A DNA stretch of 64,000 nt from Melitaea cinxia (lineage: Eukaryota; Arthropoda; Insecta; Lepidoptera; Nymphalidae). Location of the stretch: assembly GCF_905220565.1 (NCBI RefSeq), contig NC_059421.1:3491501-3555500 (forward strand), read 5' to 3'. Each line of letters begins with the position of its first letter. Position 1 is the first letter of the stretch. Positions 8,029 through 17,662 of the stretch are shown here, piece after piece. The position numbers were made by a program, and so were the translations under genes. The notes under the pieces were generated by a model. The model was given only the letters and a program-made list of their open reading frames with translations, was not told the origin of the DNA and made no database searches.

Positions 8029-10968
8029 CTAGGATTGATTAAGGTAGAATTTTCTCACTCTTTTCTTAAATAGCGATAGTGTTTTGCAATCGCGAATTTC
8101 ATATGGTAGGGAATTCCAAAGTCTAACGGAATGTACAGTAAAGGAGTAAGAATAAAAATCGGTACGGTGGGTGGGCATCTGAAGAAGAGAACGTTTAAGT
8201 GATCTGCACGGAGAATCATCGCCGTGAGAGAAAGAAAAGCGGTCCCGTAGATACGAAGGAGAACGAGGATTAAAAAGAGTCTTAAAAAGGAAACAAAGTA
8301 TTCTAAAATTTCTACGATGGCGGATAGGTAGCCATTGAAGCTGTTTACGAAAGTGACTTACGTGATCATATTTTTTTAAGCCGAAAATGAAACGCAAGCA
8401 TAAATTTTGTAGTCGCTCAAGTCTGTTAAGCAATTCTTCGGTGGTATCTAAGCAAGTGACATCGGCGTAATCAATGATCGGATGTATGAGAGTTTGCACA
8501 AGAGAAACTTTAGTCTTGAAGGGTAAAAAATTTTGTAGTGCTTTTAGAGAATGGAGCGAAAAGTATACCTTACGACTGATCTCATTGATATAAGCATCCC
8601 AGTTAAGATTGGAGTCAAAAACAACACCTAAGTTCTTAGCCGAGTCGGAAAAAGTAATAGGAACGCCGTCGACGGTAATAGGGGGTAGTTCAGCTATATC
8701 AAGTCGAGAGCGAATGCGTTTACTACCTACGATTAATGCTTTAGTCTTTCCCGGGTTAACAGTAAGACCGAAACTATCAGCCCATTCAGTAATACGCTTT
8801 AGATCATCATTGATGGAGATAATAGCAGACGCGACATCATGTAACTTACAATGGCGATAAATTTGCAGATCATCAGCATATAAGTGGTATTTAGAAGATA
8901 TGACCTTAGTGATCGAGTCAATAAAAACTGAAAAAAGAAGAGGTGAAAGTACGCCACCTTGGGGAACTCCCACAGTAAGGTTACACCAGTTGGAATACGA
9001 TGTATTTACTTGAACACGCTGTGAACGATTCCGAAGATAAGATTCAAACCACGCTAACGCGGATAAAGAAGTATTGATAGATTTTAGTACGCCAAGAAGG
9101 ATATCGAAGTCGATAGAATTGAAAGCATTACTAAAATCAATAAGTATAAGGATTGTAAGCGATTTATTCTCCATGGCTAAGCGAATATCTTCAGTTACGT
9201 CGATAAGAGCCGAAGTTGTGCTATGGCCTGGACGAAAGCCAGATTGATGTGAATTGAGAAGATCATTAGAGTATAAAAAGAAAGAGAACTGCTTGCGGAC
9301 AATGCATTCAAAAACTTTAGAGAGAGTAGGCAATATGGAAATAGGTCGGAAATTAGCTAAAGAAGAAGGATTGGTAACTTTAGGCAAAGGAATAACATTC
9401 GCCTGTTTCCAGGCTTTCGGAAAGGTACTAGTGGTAAGAGAGTAGTTAAAAATATGGTTAAGAATCGGTAATAAGAATGGAAGAATCAGCGTAATCATTT
9501 TCAAACATAACTTGTCATTGCCAGCGGCCTGCGATGAAATTGAAAGGACTGCAGTTTTAATATCTGAATCAGTTATAGGTGTAAAGGAGAAAGGAGTATT
9601 GGACAATGGTAATTCTGATAAATATTTTAGAGTGCCTTTTTTGACGTTAGAACACAGTCTCGTAGGAGAATGGGAAAAAAAATTGTTGAGAGCATCTAAG
9701 TCAAAATCGCTAGGTGAAAGGATAGGTGATTTACCGATACCCACGGACTTAAGAAATTTCCACACGTTTGAAGTACTTCTATTTTGGAGAGAAGAGTGAA
9801 AATATTGACGTTTGGCGGCACGACAAAGACGGTTGCATCGATTACGAAGAGTTTTGAATTTTTGGAGATTACTTCCGGAAGGACAAATTTTGAATTTCCT
9901 TTTAGCGCGATCTCTTAATGCCATTTGCTCCTTGATAGTATCGGAAAGCCAGGGAGCAGGATTATGCTTGACTTTGGTTCTTTTAAGTGGTGCATGTCGA
10001 TCATAAAGGTCTAAAATCTTCGCATTAAGGCTTTTAACTTTTTCGTCGATACTGATGCCACTCAATACATCAGACCAATCAATATTCGAAGCATCACTTT
10101 CCAGCGCCTCCTGGTTAATATTCTTGTAGCTACGTCGAAAGATTACTTGAGGTATACGTTTAGGGGGACGCATACGATAGGAGAGGAAAAGTAGATCGTG
10201 ATAAGAAAATGAAGCGGAAAGTTGGCCATGAACTGGAACATTATCAGTTGAAGATACAATCATTAAATCTAACAGAGAAGGGGTGCAATCAGGAAAATGA
10301 TGAGTCGCAGCAGTGGGTAAGAGATGAAGATTGTAAGATGATAGTAAGGCACGTAGTTTACGAGCACGAAGGTTATCTTTCATTAGACAAGTGTTGAAAT
10401 CACCCATTATAATGACATGCTGGTAAATGGTGCGGTAATTGTTAAGGATAGTATCAAATCCATTAAAATAATCAATATTGAGATTCGGGCAATAAAAGAC
10501 TGTAAGTAATAGTTTGCTATGGTGTAAAAATAATTCAACAGCTAGGTGTTCAGCTGATTCTGAGTAAGTTGAAGGAGACGTGTCGACGACCGTATACTTA
10601 ATTTCAGAACGAAGATAGATAGCCACCCCTCCGCCCCCCTTACCAACTCTGTCATTGCGAATCAGTACATATCCTGGTATTGCGAATTGCTTAGATAGGA
10701 GCGATGGTTTTAAAAATGATTCTGAAATTAAGATCGCATCAATAGAATCACTACTGAAGGATGCCAGTATATCTGAATAATGGCTGGGAACACTTTGTGC
10801 ATTAATATGCACTACATTTAGAAAAGAGCGATAATCACAGAATACCGACGATAGTTGATCACATAATGTATAAGGCGAAGAAGATATACTGTTTACACTT
10901 TTAAAACTGCTGGATGAAGAACATGAGAAAAAACTATCATCAAGATCGTATATATAATTAGTATCCAT
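8029..10968 (-). CDS. LINE ORF2: endonuclease-reverse transcriptase (979 aa)
   Basis: One uninterrupted frame of 979 codons with the usual full complement. The N-terminal half is an apurinic-type endonuclease: VVHINAQSVPSHYSD near residue 52, IMGDFNT near 189, SLLDLMIVSS, then FSYHDLLFLSYR with the S/Y-H-D-pattern. The reverse transcriptase covers roughly residues 480-760: FRPISILP, HQSGFRPGHSTTSAL, ILIDFSNAFNSID, GVPQGGVLSPLLFSVF and the catalytic HLYADDLQIY near 697. The C-terminus has VRLWNSLPYEIRDCKTL, a conserved end block in Jockey/CR1-type LINEs. The product would nick target DNA and reverse-transcribe the LINE RNA there. The start is the first ATG of the frame (10968). Clade assignment is tentative. 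Confidence 0.93.
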   Translation of the reverse strand: MDTNYIYDLDDSFFSCSSSSSFKSVNSISSSPYTLCDQLSSVFCDYRSFLNVVHINAQSVPSHYSDILASFSSDSIDAILISESFLKPSLLSKQFAIPGYVLIRNDRVGKGGGGVAIYLRSEIKYTVVDTSPSTYSESAEHLAVELFLHHSKLLLTVFYCPNLNIDYFNGFDTILNNYRTIYQHVIIMGDFNTCLMKDNLRARKLRALLSSYNLHLLPTAATHHFPDCTPSLLDLMIVSSTDNVPVHGQLSASFSYHDLLFLSYRMRPPKRIPQVIFRRSYKNINQEALESDASNIDWSDVLSGISIDEKVKSLNAKILDLYDRHAPLKRTKVKHNPAPWLSDTIKEQMALRDRAKRKFKICPSGSNLQKFKTLRNRCNRLCRAAKRQYFHSSLQNRSTSNVWKFLKSVGIGKSPILSPSDFDLDALNNFFSHSPTRLCSNVKKGTLKYLSELPLSNTPFSFTPITDSDIKTAVLSISSQAAGNDKLCLKMITLILPFLLPILNHIFNYSLTTSTFPKAWKQANVIPLPKVTNPSSLANFRPISILPTLSKVFECIVRKQFSFFLYSNDLLNSHQSGFRPGHSTTSALIDVTEDIRLAMENKSLTILILIDFSNAFNSIDFDILLGVLKSINTSLSALAWFESYLRNRSQRVQVNTSYSNWCNLTVGVPQGGVLSPLLFSVFIDSITKVISSKYHLYADDLQIYRHCKLHDVASAIISINDDLKRITEWADSFGLTVNPGKTKALIVGSKRIRSRLDIAELPPITVDGVPITFSDSAKNLGVVFDSNLNWDAYINEISRKVYFSLHSLKALQNFLPFKTKVSLVQTLIHPIIDYADVTCLDTTEELLNRLERLQNLCLRFIFGLKKYDHVSHFRKQLQWLPIRHRRNFRILCFLFKTLFNPRSPSYLRDRFSFSHGDDSPCRSLKRSLLQMPTHRTDFYSYSFTVHSVRLWNSLPYEIRDCKTLSLFKKRVRKFYLNQS

Positions 10969-11899
10969 ATATAACGTATTGGGACGAATAATATATGATT
11001 AACAACACGTAAAATTATATATAATAAATATACAATAAGAATAATAAATAAAAAATCTACTTTATTACAACTCAAAGCACAACAGTAATGTAATAACTCA
11101 CCACTCATGCAAGAGAGGATAAAATAAAACACATTAAAAATAATTACCTAAAATAAACTAAGATCAGCATCAGATGGAAAAAGCATTAATTATACTCAAA
11201 ACAATTTTACAATAACAAAATTAAAAAATATATATATATATATATATATATATAAAGAGAAAAGTTACAAATATAGCTAAATCATAATACCTAGCAGCTA
11301 TAATATTAGGAACAATTACAGCATTAATTATACTCAAAACAAATATATATGAACAAAGTTAAAAAAAAATAAAATTAAAAAAAAATAACAAACAAATAAA
11401 ATATAAAAGAAAAGTTACAAATATAGCTGAACCATAATGCGTAGCAGTACAGAGTATTAGGAAATATTACAACTTGGTACTTTAATTTACATGAACAAAA
11501 TAAAAAATAAAACATAATAATAATTAAAATATAAAAGAAAAGTAGCAGTATAATAATAGGAAATATTACAAGTAGACTTATATTATCAATAATTGCAAGA
11601 AAGAAAAATAAAAAATTAATATATAGGACGGTCAGTGTCCCTATTTAAAAAAAAAAGGTAAAACAAAACAATGCCAACAGGCGTACTGACAGTAGTCGAA
11701 TGTCGACCACTCATGTCAACATATAGAAATAAAAATCCAAAACAAAGTATAAATTAAATACATAGTAAAATTTAAACCACCGACTTAAACAATGTTTGGA
11801 TTTTAAAGTACTTCATATATAATTTCTAAATACCGACCCTGTAATACAAATAAAAAAATATCTAACAAGTAATGACGACACAAACACCGTATAAGCACA
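10969..11899 (-). other. ORF1-ORF2 spacer with degenerate tandem repeats
   Basis: A 930-bp AT-rich spacer, long for an inter-ORF gap. GCATTAATTATACTCAAAAC occurs at 11183 and 11321. GAAAAGTTACAAATATAGCT occurs at 11259 and 11409, with a shorter relative at 11537. The implied period is about 140-150 bp with drift. A (TA)n microsatellite lies at about 11227-11254. No coding potential of note. Confidence 0.6.
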
Positions 11900-12643
11900 C
11901 TATTTACGTCGATTGGATCTAGTTGTTTTAGCACTTTTAGAGTCAGATACATGCACAGGAACAATAGGAACATTAGTATCGCCGCTACCAACTGGAAATT
12001 TGGAGATAATATCTTGAAGGGAGGCCATGGTTTCGATTTTACGTCGTGCTTTGTCGGGAAGATTAATAACTATCCTTCCCTCAGTTGACCAACAATTTTT
12101 GATTCCGAAATGTTTACGAGCCAATAGGAAAATCTGATGTCTAGTTTTGGTTAAAAACTCCGAAATGGTGATACCAGTGTCTTTAAGTAATGTCTTAGCA
12201 TCCCAAACTGCCTGCCTGGGATCAAGGGCAGTGAACCTGACTAAGACAGGTCTTGATTTAGCTTGCGCAGAGACACCAAGACGATGACAGACTTGAAGAT
12301 CGCTCTTTGAAATATCAGGCAGTTTTAATTGTTCGGCTATTACCTGGTATATTACCTCAGGAAGCTTTTCATTATGTTTTTCTTCAATGCCGTGGAAGAG
12401 AAGGACCTTTTTCCTCATGATCATCTCATGTCTATCAAGTCCTAGCGAGAGAGATTCTAATTGTGATTTTATATTATTAAATAATTGCCAGATCATCGAT
12501 TTAAAATCATAAAAATCCTGGGACAGCATGGTAACATCAGTATGCACAGATGATCCTTCTGCTACCTTCTGTAGTTTCCTTTCATACTCCTGCATACGTG
12601 TTTCAAACAGCTTACCCAGAGCTTCTAGGTTGTATGAATCCAT
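11900..12643 (-). CDS. LINE ORF1: RNA-binding/coiled-coil protein (247 aa)
   Basis: The frame is on the same strand and upstream of ORF2. Residues about 5-90 are rich in K/E/L with heptad spacing, consistent with a coiled coil (LFETRMQEYERKLQKVAEG). Residues about 95-215 read KVLLFHGIEEKHNEKL, CHRLGVSAQAKSRPVLVRF and GRIVINLPDKARRKIE. This resembles the RRM plus C-terminal domain of L1-type ORF1 proteins, which coat the element RNA. The tail is basic (KTTRSNRRK). No zinc knuckle is visible. Confidence 0.82.
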   Translation of the reverse strand: MDSYNLEALGKLFETRMQEYERKLQKVAEGSSVHTDVTMLSQDFYDFKSMIWQLFNNIKSQLESLSLGLDRHEMIMRKKVLLFHGIEEKHNEKLPEVIYQVIAEQLKLPDISKSDLQVCHRLGVSAQAKSRPVLVRFTALDPRQAVWDAKTLLKDTGITISEFLTKTRHQIFLLARKHFGIKNCWSTEGRIVINLPDKARRKIETMASLQDIISKFPVGSGDTNVPIVPVHVSDSKSAKTTRSNRRK

Positions 12644-12700
12644 AGTAAAATAATGCGGTAAAAAGAAGAAGTGATTCTTGATAATAATTTGACAGGAAAA

Positions 12701-13480
12701 TTTATTAAGATAATGAGTATCGGTGAGTTACACAAACAATCAACACATAATCTTGCCAAAAAAATGTAAATAAACTATATAAAGTAAATAAAATTTAGGA
12801 GCACACTAAAATTGCTTCTTATTTCTGTGACTACCCACAGTAAAAATGTAATGTAATTTATCTTCAAAATGAGATTTCATATAAGAGCAATAAAAAAAAA
12901 TGTAGGTACGACACACTGCGTACTTGGTATCGTGGGTATTGTAGAATAACGTGTGTTATTTGTATTAGTCAATGAATATTAAACATTTACAATAAAACTT
13001 CGTAGCATAAAAAGAAAAAAATCCTTAAAAATAAATGCGAATTACTACCCCACAGTACCAGGATAGCATAAAATAAAAGAGTAAAGATTAGCCGCAACAA
13101 ATGTTAATCTTAGCTTAGTTACAAATCCCTACAATAAAATATTTCCTTATCTATCCTTTCGTACCCAACTGTGTAATTTGTAACAGGCCATATTTATTAG
13201 CGCTAAGAGAAAAAAAAGTATATTGAAATGAGCTTACAAACTCTGCTTGTCACTTTCTTGATGGGTAGACAATATTAGGATGTTTGCTGGCTCAGTATTT
13301 TGTCTCACTATCTCAAAAAGTTTTTAATTCCATAAACATATTGTCAAACCTTTTTATTACAAATAAATTTATTTTCCTACAGCACTTACCAGAAAAAATA
13401 ATTTCTGCCGCCGATATCGTGACAGGTAAACAGGTAAAGTTACAGTGTATAAAACATAGATAAATTTATGTTAAACTTAA
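12701..13480. other. AT-rich DNA, possibly LINE 5' UTR then unique sequence
   Basis: No ORF or clear repeat. The part nearest 12650-12950 may be 5' UTR of the adjacent LINE; I cannot place its end because no target duplication is evident. Confidence 0.3.
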
Positions 13481-13481
13481 A

Positions 13482-13812
13482 GCGTAGTGCTGTGTGGCTA
13501 CGGCACTAAATAATTTAGCCACCCCCTCTCTTCCCGTGGGTGTCGTAAGAGACGACTAAGGGATAACAAGGTTCCACAACCACCTTGGAACTTAAGAAGC
13601 CGACCGGTGGCGGGATAACCATCCAACTGCTGGCTTTGAAACACACAGGCCGAAGACAGCAGCAGCGTCTTAGGTGCGAAAAAGCCAGTACTGCGGTCAC
13701 CAACCCGCCTGCCCAGCGTGGTGACTATGGGCAAAACACATGAGTTCACGTTATTTTTGGCGTAAACTTGTGGAGGCCTATGTCCTGCAGTGGATTGTAT
13801 AGGCTGTAATGT
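13482..13812 (+). mobile_element. SINE-B, full-length-looking copy
   Basis: A GC-rich block of about 330 bp. It starts with a GTAGTGCTGTGTGGCTACGG-like head, then CTTCCCGTGGGTGTCGTAAG and GAAGCCGACCGGTGGCGGG. After GTGGTGACTATGGGCAAAAC it ends in GGAGGCCTATGTCCTGCAGT and ATAGGCTGTAATG. Fragments of the same unit recur at 31563, 36130, 40279 and 53755, all in the opposite orientation. Two overlapping minus-strand ORFs of 62-83 codons here are chance frames. The tail matches the RTE relic at 46320-46365. Confidence 0.75.
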
Positions 13813-15230
13813 GTTAAAGCGTATCCTTTTAATTACGTTACAAATGATGCAGATTTACGATATTAATAATAACAGATAGATTACAGATAATTTGTATTTG
13901 GAAAATTTCACATTGTTTAAATAGATTTATAAGTTTAGACGACCTTTACGTAAGGATTCTATTATTTTTGTTTACTGAATGTAATTCGGACAGTTTTAAA
14001 ATTAGTGTATCCTTCTTTCATTTTCAAGTTGCTGAAATACCTCGATACTAATATTTTACCGAGTTCATGTCAAGTTTCGAATTTTGCTGTAGATGTTCGC
14101 GAAAAGGAATTTAAATGAAAAGTACATTATTTTACTAGATAGACTAAAGTGACTGACTTGAAATATTTGCTGGAATAAATTGCGAGTAGAATGCAGTATA
14201 AGCGCTTTACCAACAAGGCAGAAAAAGTATGTGCGTCCTATTTATAGGAATAGGATAGACAGTAAAGCTACCGTCTAGCACATTTATAGAAATTCTTTGA
14301 ATTATACATGACAAGCGTTAAAAAAATAAATTATATATGTGAGAAATATATAGGTAACAACTGATACAATTTTAAAATTACTTAGCTTTACTTACATTAG
14401 TTTAAGAACTTAGTTATTAAGGTTGATTAAAAACTCAACTATTTACAAAAATATATCCTTAGATAGAGTTTCATTACTTCAAGAAGTTAGTACTACTAAC
14501 GTTAATTAAAAAAAGGTTTAATATTTTTTGCTTTTCAGTTTTTTCGGCGATTTAATTTTTTGTTAAAAAGTTTTTTTTTTAGTTTAGTAAAGGATCCAAT
14601 ATCACGCAAAGTATTATTATATAAATTTCAGAAGTTTTTATACAAAAATAGGCGGTAAAAAATGATGTACCTACTTTAATATAATTTATTTATTTATTTC
14701 AATAAACACACACTTATCTTCACTCATCAGTTTTGATTTATTGGTTGAAAAATTAAATTAACTTAAATAATATGCCGTAAGTTGTCAGCGATCAATGTAA
14801 TACAAGTGACTTTTTGGAGGAAAGTTCCTTAAATCAAGAAAGTATGAATATTTTATGCAAATATTAATTTAATACTTATGCAGAGTGGCGTTGAAGAAGA
14901 ACTGAAAATATTGTTAAGGAAGAGCAGATTTCACAGATTTAACGAAGAAAATTTAATAAACTTACTTTTCAATATAAAAGGATCCTCAAAATTAAATTGA
15001 GGTTTCAATATCTTCATCAGTGATAAACCTTTGATAGATATAATTGAACGAAATTTCCGGGAAAAACCTATTTCGATGGAACGGAAACTTTTATCAAGTT
15101 CATTTACTTGTGTTTTGTCGACTTTAAAACCTTTGTAAGAGAATTCTTGATTTTATATGTATTCCTGAGTGAGGACACAAAAAAGAAAGAAGTAAGCGTT
15201 GAAGTGACGAATAATAGAGAGGAACGGAAG
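13813..15230. other. AT-rich unique-looking DNA
   Basis: No recognisable gene or repeat in about 1.4 kb. It contains poly-A/T runs such as those near 14520-14585. Confidence 0.4.
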
Positions 15231-15234
15231 AGGA

Positions 15235-15278
15235 AAACATGCTTTGCCGACCTCACATATGTGGGATAAGGGCAGGGA

Positions 15279-15306
<28 letters not shown>
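15235..15306 (+). repeat. Retroelement tail fragment with (GAT)n microsatellite
   Basis: GCCGACCTCACATATGTGGG followed by ATAAGGGCAGGG and a (GAT)n array (about 15281-15304). A short GC-rich end running into a trinucleotide array is how many lepidopteran LINE and SINE tails end. No upstream body is recognisable. Confidence 0.5.
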
Positions 15307-15311
<5 letters not shown>

Positions 15312-16972
15312 ATGTGTACCTGTAAAAGTATATTTTTTTTTACTCCAGAATAGTTTTAAAGGCTCTCAAATCAATTATTGTTCTTGTTTATTTACTCAAT
15401 CGTAGTTTATCATTCTGTTTGATGTCGCGCTGTTCGTTGTAAGTTAATTATTAAAAAAGGCGTCAAACTAAGTTTTATTTTACATATATTTAAAAGATAA
15501 GTCAAAATACAGTACACCTTTGGACTACGTGGTAGCATTTGTAATTACATTGATTTGTATTTTGGTAACAAATGTGTAAAGCTCCGATATTGTTTTAATA
15601 TTCTTACTTTCAAAACCATTGGTTATAATTATAATAATAATTTAATTCAGACATATGTCCATATTTTTGTTAGTTACATTTTTTTCCTAAACTATGTTAG
15701 TTTTAACAATTGTGACAAAACAAATTATACCAAATCAAAATCACACCAAAATCAAAATGAATATACTAAAATTCAATCAAACCCAAAATTAAAATCATCA
15801 CCAAATTCAATACTAAAATTCAATCAATATTACAATAATAAAAATTTAAAATAAAAATAAATACTAAAATTCAAAATTACAATAGTTAAAATTAAAAACA
15901 AAATCAATACTAAAATTTAATCGGAAATATCAATATTGTTACCTTAAATAAGAAAGTTTAATGATAAAAGTGTAAAGCCATTTTCTCGTATAAGTAGAAC
16001 CTGCCATTGACAACAAAGAAATTTTCTCTCAAACATTTATGTCAGAGGAACTCAGACGTACGAGTAGATTTACAAATCCTTAGACATAAACGCGCAAAAT
16101 ACGCATCTTATCCTGCGTAGTAAATATTTATTTTTATATCGTAAATAATAATTATTTAAATTTAATTCCTACTAATAGTTCATATATAAGGTAGACACGC
16201 CTTAGTTTTATAACTGAATAAAAACTGAAACATTCTGTTTACTCTCGAGGTAGCCTCCCGGTATCGTCGCTTCAATTACCTCTGCGCGCGGTCGTTCACC
16301 GGATAATTTAGTTTGTGAACCTGCTGTAGTGAAACTGATAAAATTTATTAAACTACTTACTTTCTGACGTTTGCATTAAACAACAGTTGACAGATTTCAC
16401 CAGCTTATTGCAAAATGTCAATGTCAAAATTAAGTATTCATTCATTCAGATTAATGGCTTCCAACAGTGCCAAACTACGAAATTAAGTATAGTGTGGCTG
16501 TAGTGCTCGGTGATTGAAATGTATTCTAATTTTTATAACATCAGGTCACGTGATTAAGCTGGCCGTTTGAGAATGAATAAATTAATACACTAATAGTGAT
16601 AGAAATTAAATAATTTTGACTGCAGTGACTGCTGTAAGGTTAGTTCTGTCGAATATCAGAACCACTTACTTCTAATTGCCTACCGTCGATGGTCGGTCGA
16701 TATCACATCATTGAAAATTATGCTTATAGACGACACTTAAGGCAAATGTTTGAGAAAATAACAAATCGTATAAAACATCTCCCAAATGTTTAAAAAAAAG
16801 TGCAAAAGTTATGAAAGATTTTCTCATTAGATAATTTGTTTTACATCACTAGGTAAAATTTTGTGACAAGTCAGTAACGAACATTGCAAGACAGAGTTGA
16901 AATAGTATCTGTCCACTGAGCTAATTGGGGAAAATTGTTCACCAATATAACTTAGCGGAACTTTTTACTGAC
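15307..16972. other. AT-rich DNA with cryptic AAATTCAAT-type repeat
   Basis: 15714-15920 is built of irregular reiterations of words such as AAAATTCAATCAA and ACTAAAATTCAA. The 99-codon plus-strand ORF at 15555-15854 is the translation of this low-complexity DNA (Asn/Lys/Gln-rich) and is not called as a gene. The rest is unremarkable. Confidence 0.4.
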
Positions 16973-17116
16973 TAATGGCCAGTTTCAATACTCTATCTAT
17001 CTCTAAATTTGCTTACTAGCGATAGATTTTTGACACAATTTATATGGAGTTAACGTCAAAATTCTATCTCTAGTAAGCAAATTTAGAGATAGATAGAGTA
17101 TTGAAACTGGCCATTA
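16973..17116. mobile_element. MITE: near-perfect hairpin, about 60-bp inverted repeats
   Basis: TAATGGCCAGTTTCAATACT at the left is matched by AGTATTGAAACTGGCCATTA at the right. The inverted repeats extend about 55-60 bp each side (CTCTATCTATCTCTAAATTT / AAATTTAGAGATAGATAGAG) around a short loop. Outermost TA on both sides is consistent with a TA target duplication, as for Tc1/mariner-type MITEs. It carries no coding capacity. The RNA or single-stranded DNA would fold into a long stem. Confidence 0.82.
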
Positions 17117-17319
17117 AACGGCTAAGTTTAATTCTGTAAGGGATATTAATGTGACAACTATGTTGCTCGTGTAAGGCTGTTATACTGCCGCTGCTGCGGC
17201 TGAAATATTAAAAAATAAATGGAATCGTCTCTCAACTCCCGCGTGTAAATAAGTGCAGACGTTTGAATGTGGGCTTTTTAATATAAATACTGTATATTTC
17301 TATTTTCAACGCTATGCTT

Positions 17320-17662
17320 CAGCCTGTAATCCCACTGCTAGGACTTTTTCCCCATGTAAGAGATGGATCAGAGCTTAATCCACCACGCTGCTCTATGGCA
17401 CGCTGCACGTTGCCGGATATATCGTTACTACGAGTAACGATCGCTATCAGGTGTACATCATAACAACCGGAACCGACGCCTTATAGTACTCTCCGAGGCA
17501 CGGTGTGGAGACTCACAAGAGACCCACAAAAGACTGCACAAACACCCAGACCACGGCAAACACCTGTATGGCTAATACAAATGTTTGTATGTGCGGGGAT
17601 CGAACCCGCAACCGCCAGCGCAACAGGTACAATCCATGGCTGTAACAGTTGTGCCAACGCGT
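17320..17662 (-). mobile_element. SINE-A copy (tRNA-headed)
   Basis: Read on the minus strand the head contains GGTTCGATCCC (17596-17606), a consensus Pol III B box. The body follows (the other copies share GACCCACAAAAG, CAATACAAATGTTTG and TATCAGGTG-type words). It ends in AGTCCTAGCAGTGGGATTAC and AGGCTGAAGC. Other copies are at 26692, 29288/34845, 36526, 47905, 51648 and 56002. The ORFs across it are spurious. Confidence 0.78.

Larger units (their letters stand above)
7674..12700 (-). mobile_element. Two-ORF LINE (Jockey/CR1 group), apparently intact coding region
   Basis: A non-LTR retrotransposon on the minus strand: ORF1 at 11900-12643, a 930-bp spacer, ORF2 at 8029-10968, then a 3' UTR of about 350 bp ending in an A+T-rich ATAAAATAAAT-type tail. 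The tail is cut by the BEL insertion and continues beyond it to about 2351. Neither ORF has an evident lesion. The 5' end is not defined; the sequence upstream of 12643 is AT-rich and could hold several hundred bases of 5' UTR. Confidence 0.85.

Noticed and set aside
15555..15854. 99-codon Asn/Lys-rich ORF
   Set aside because: Translation of a cryptic AT-rich repeat; no start context, motif or neighbour supports a gene.
17590..17620. tRNA gene suggested by GGTTCGATCCC
   Set aside because: The B box belongs to a SINE head; no matching acceptor stem or intact cloverleaf around it, and the surrounding body repeats at several loci.
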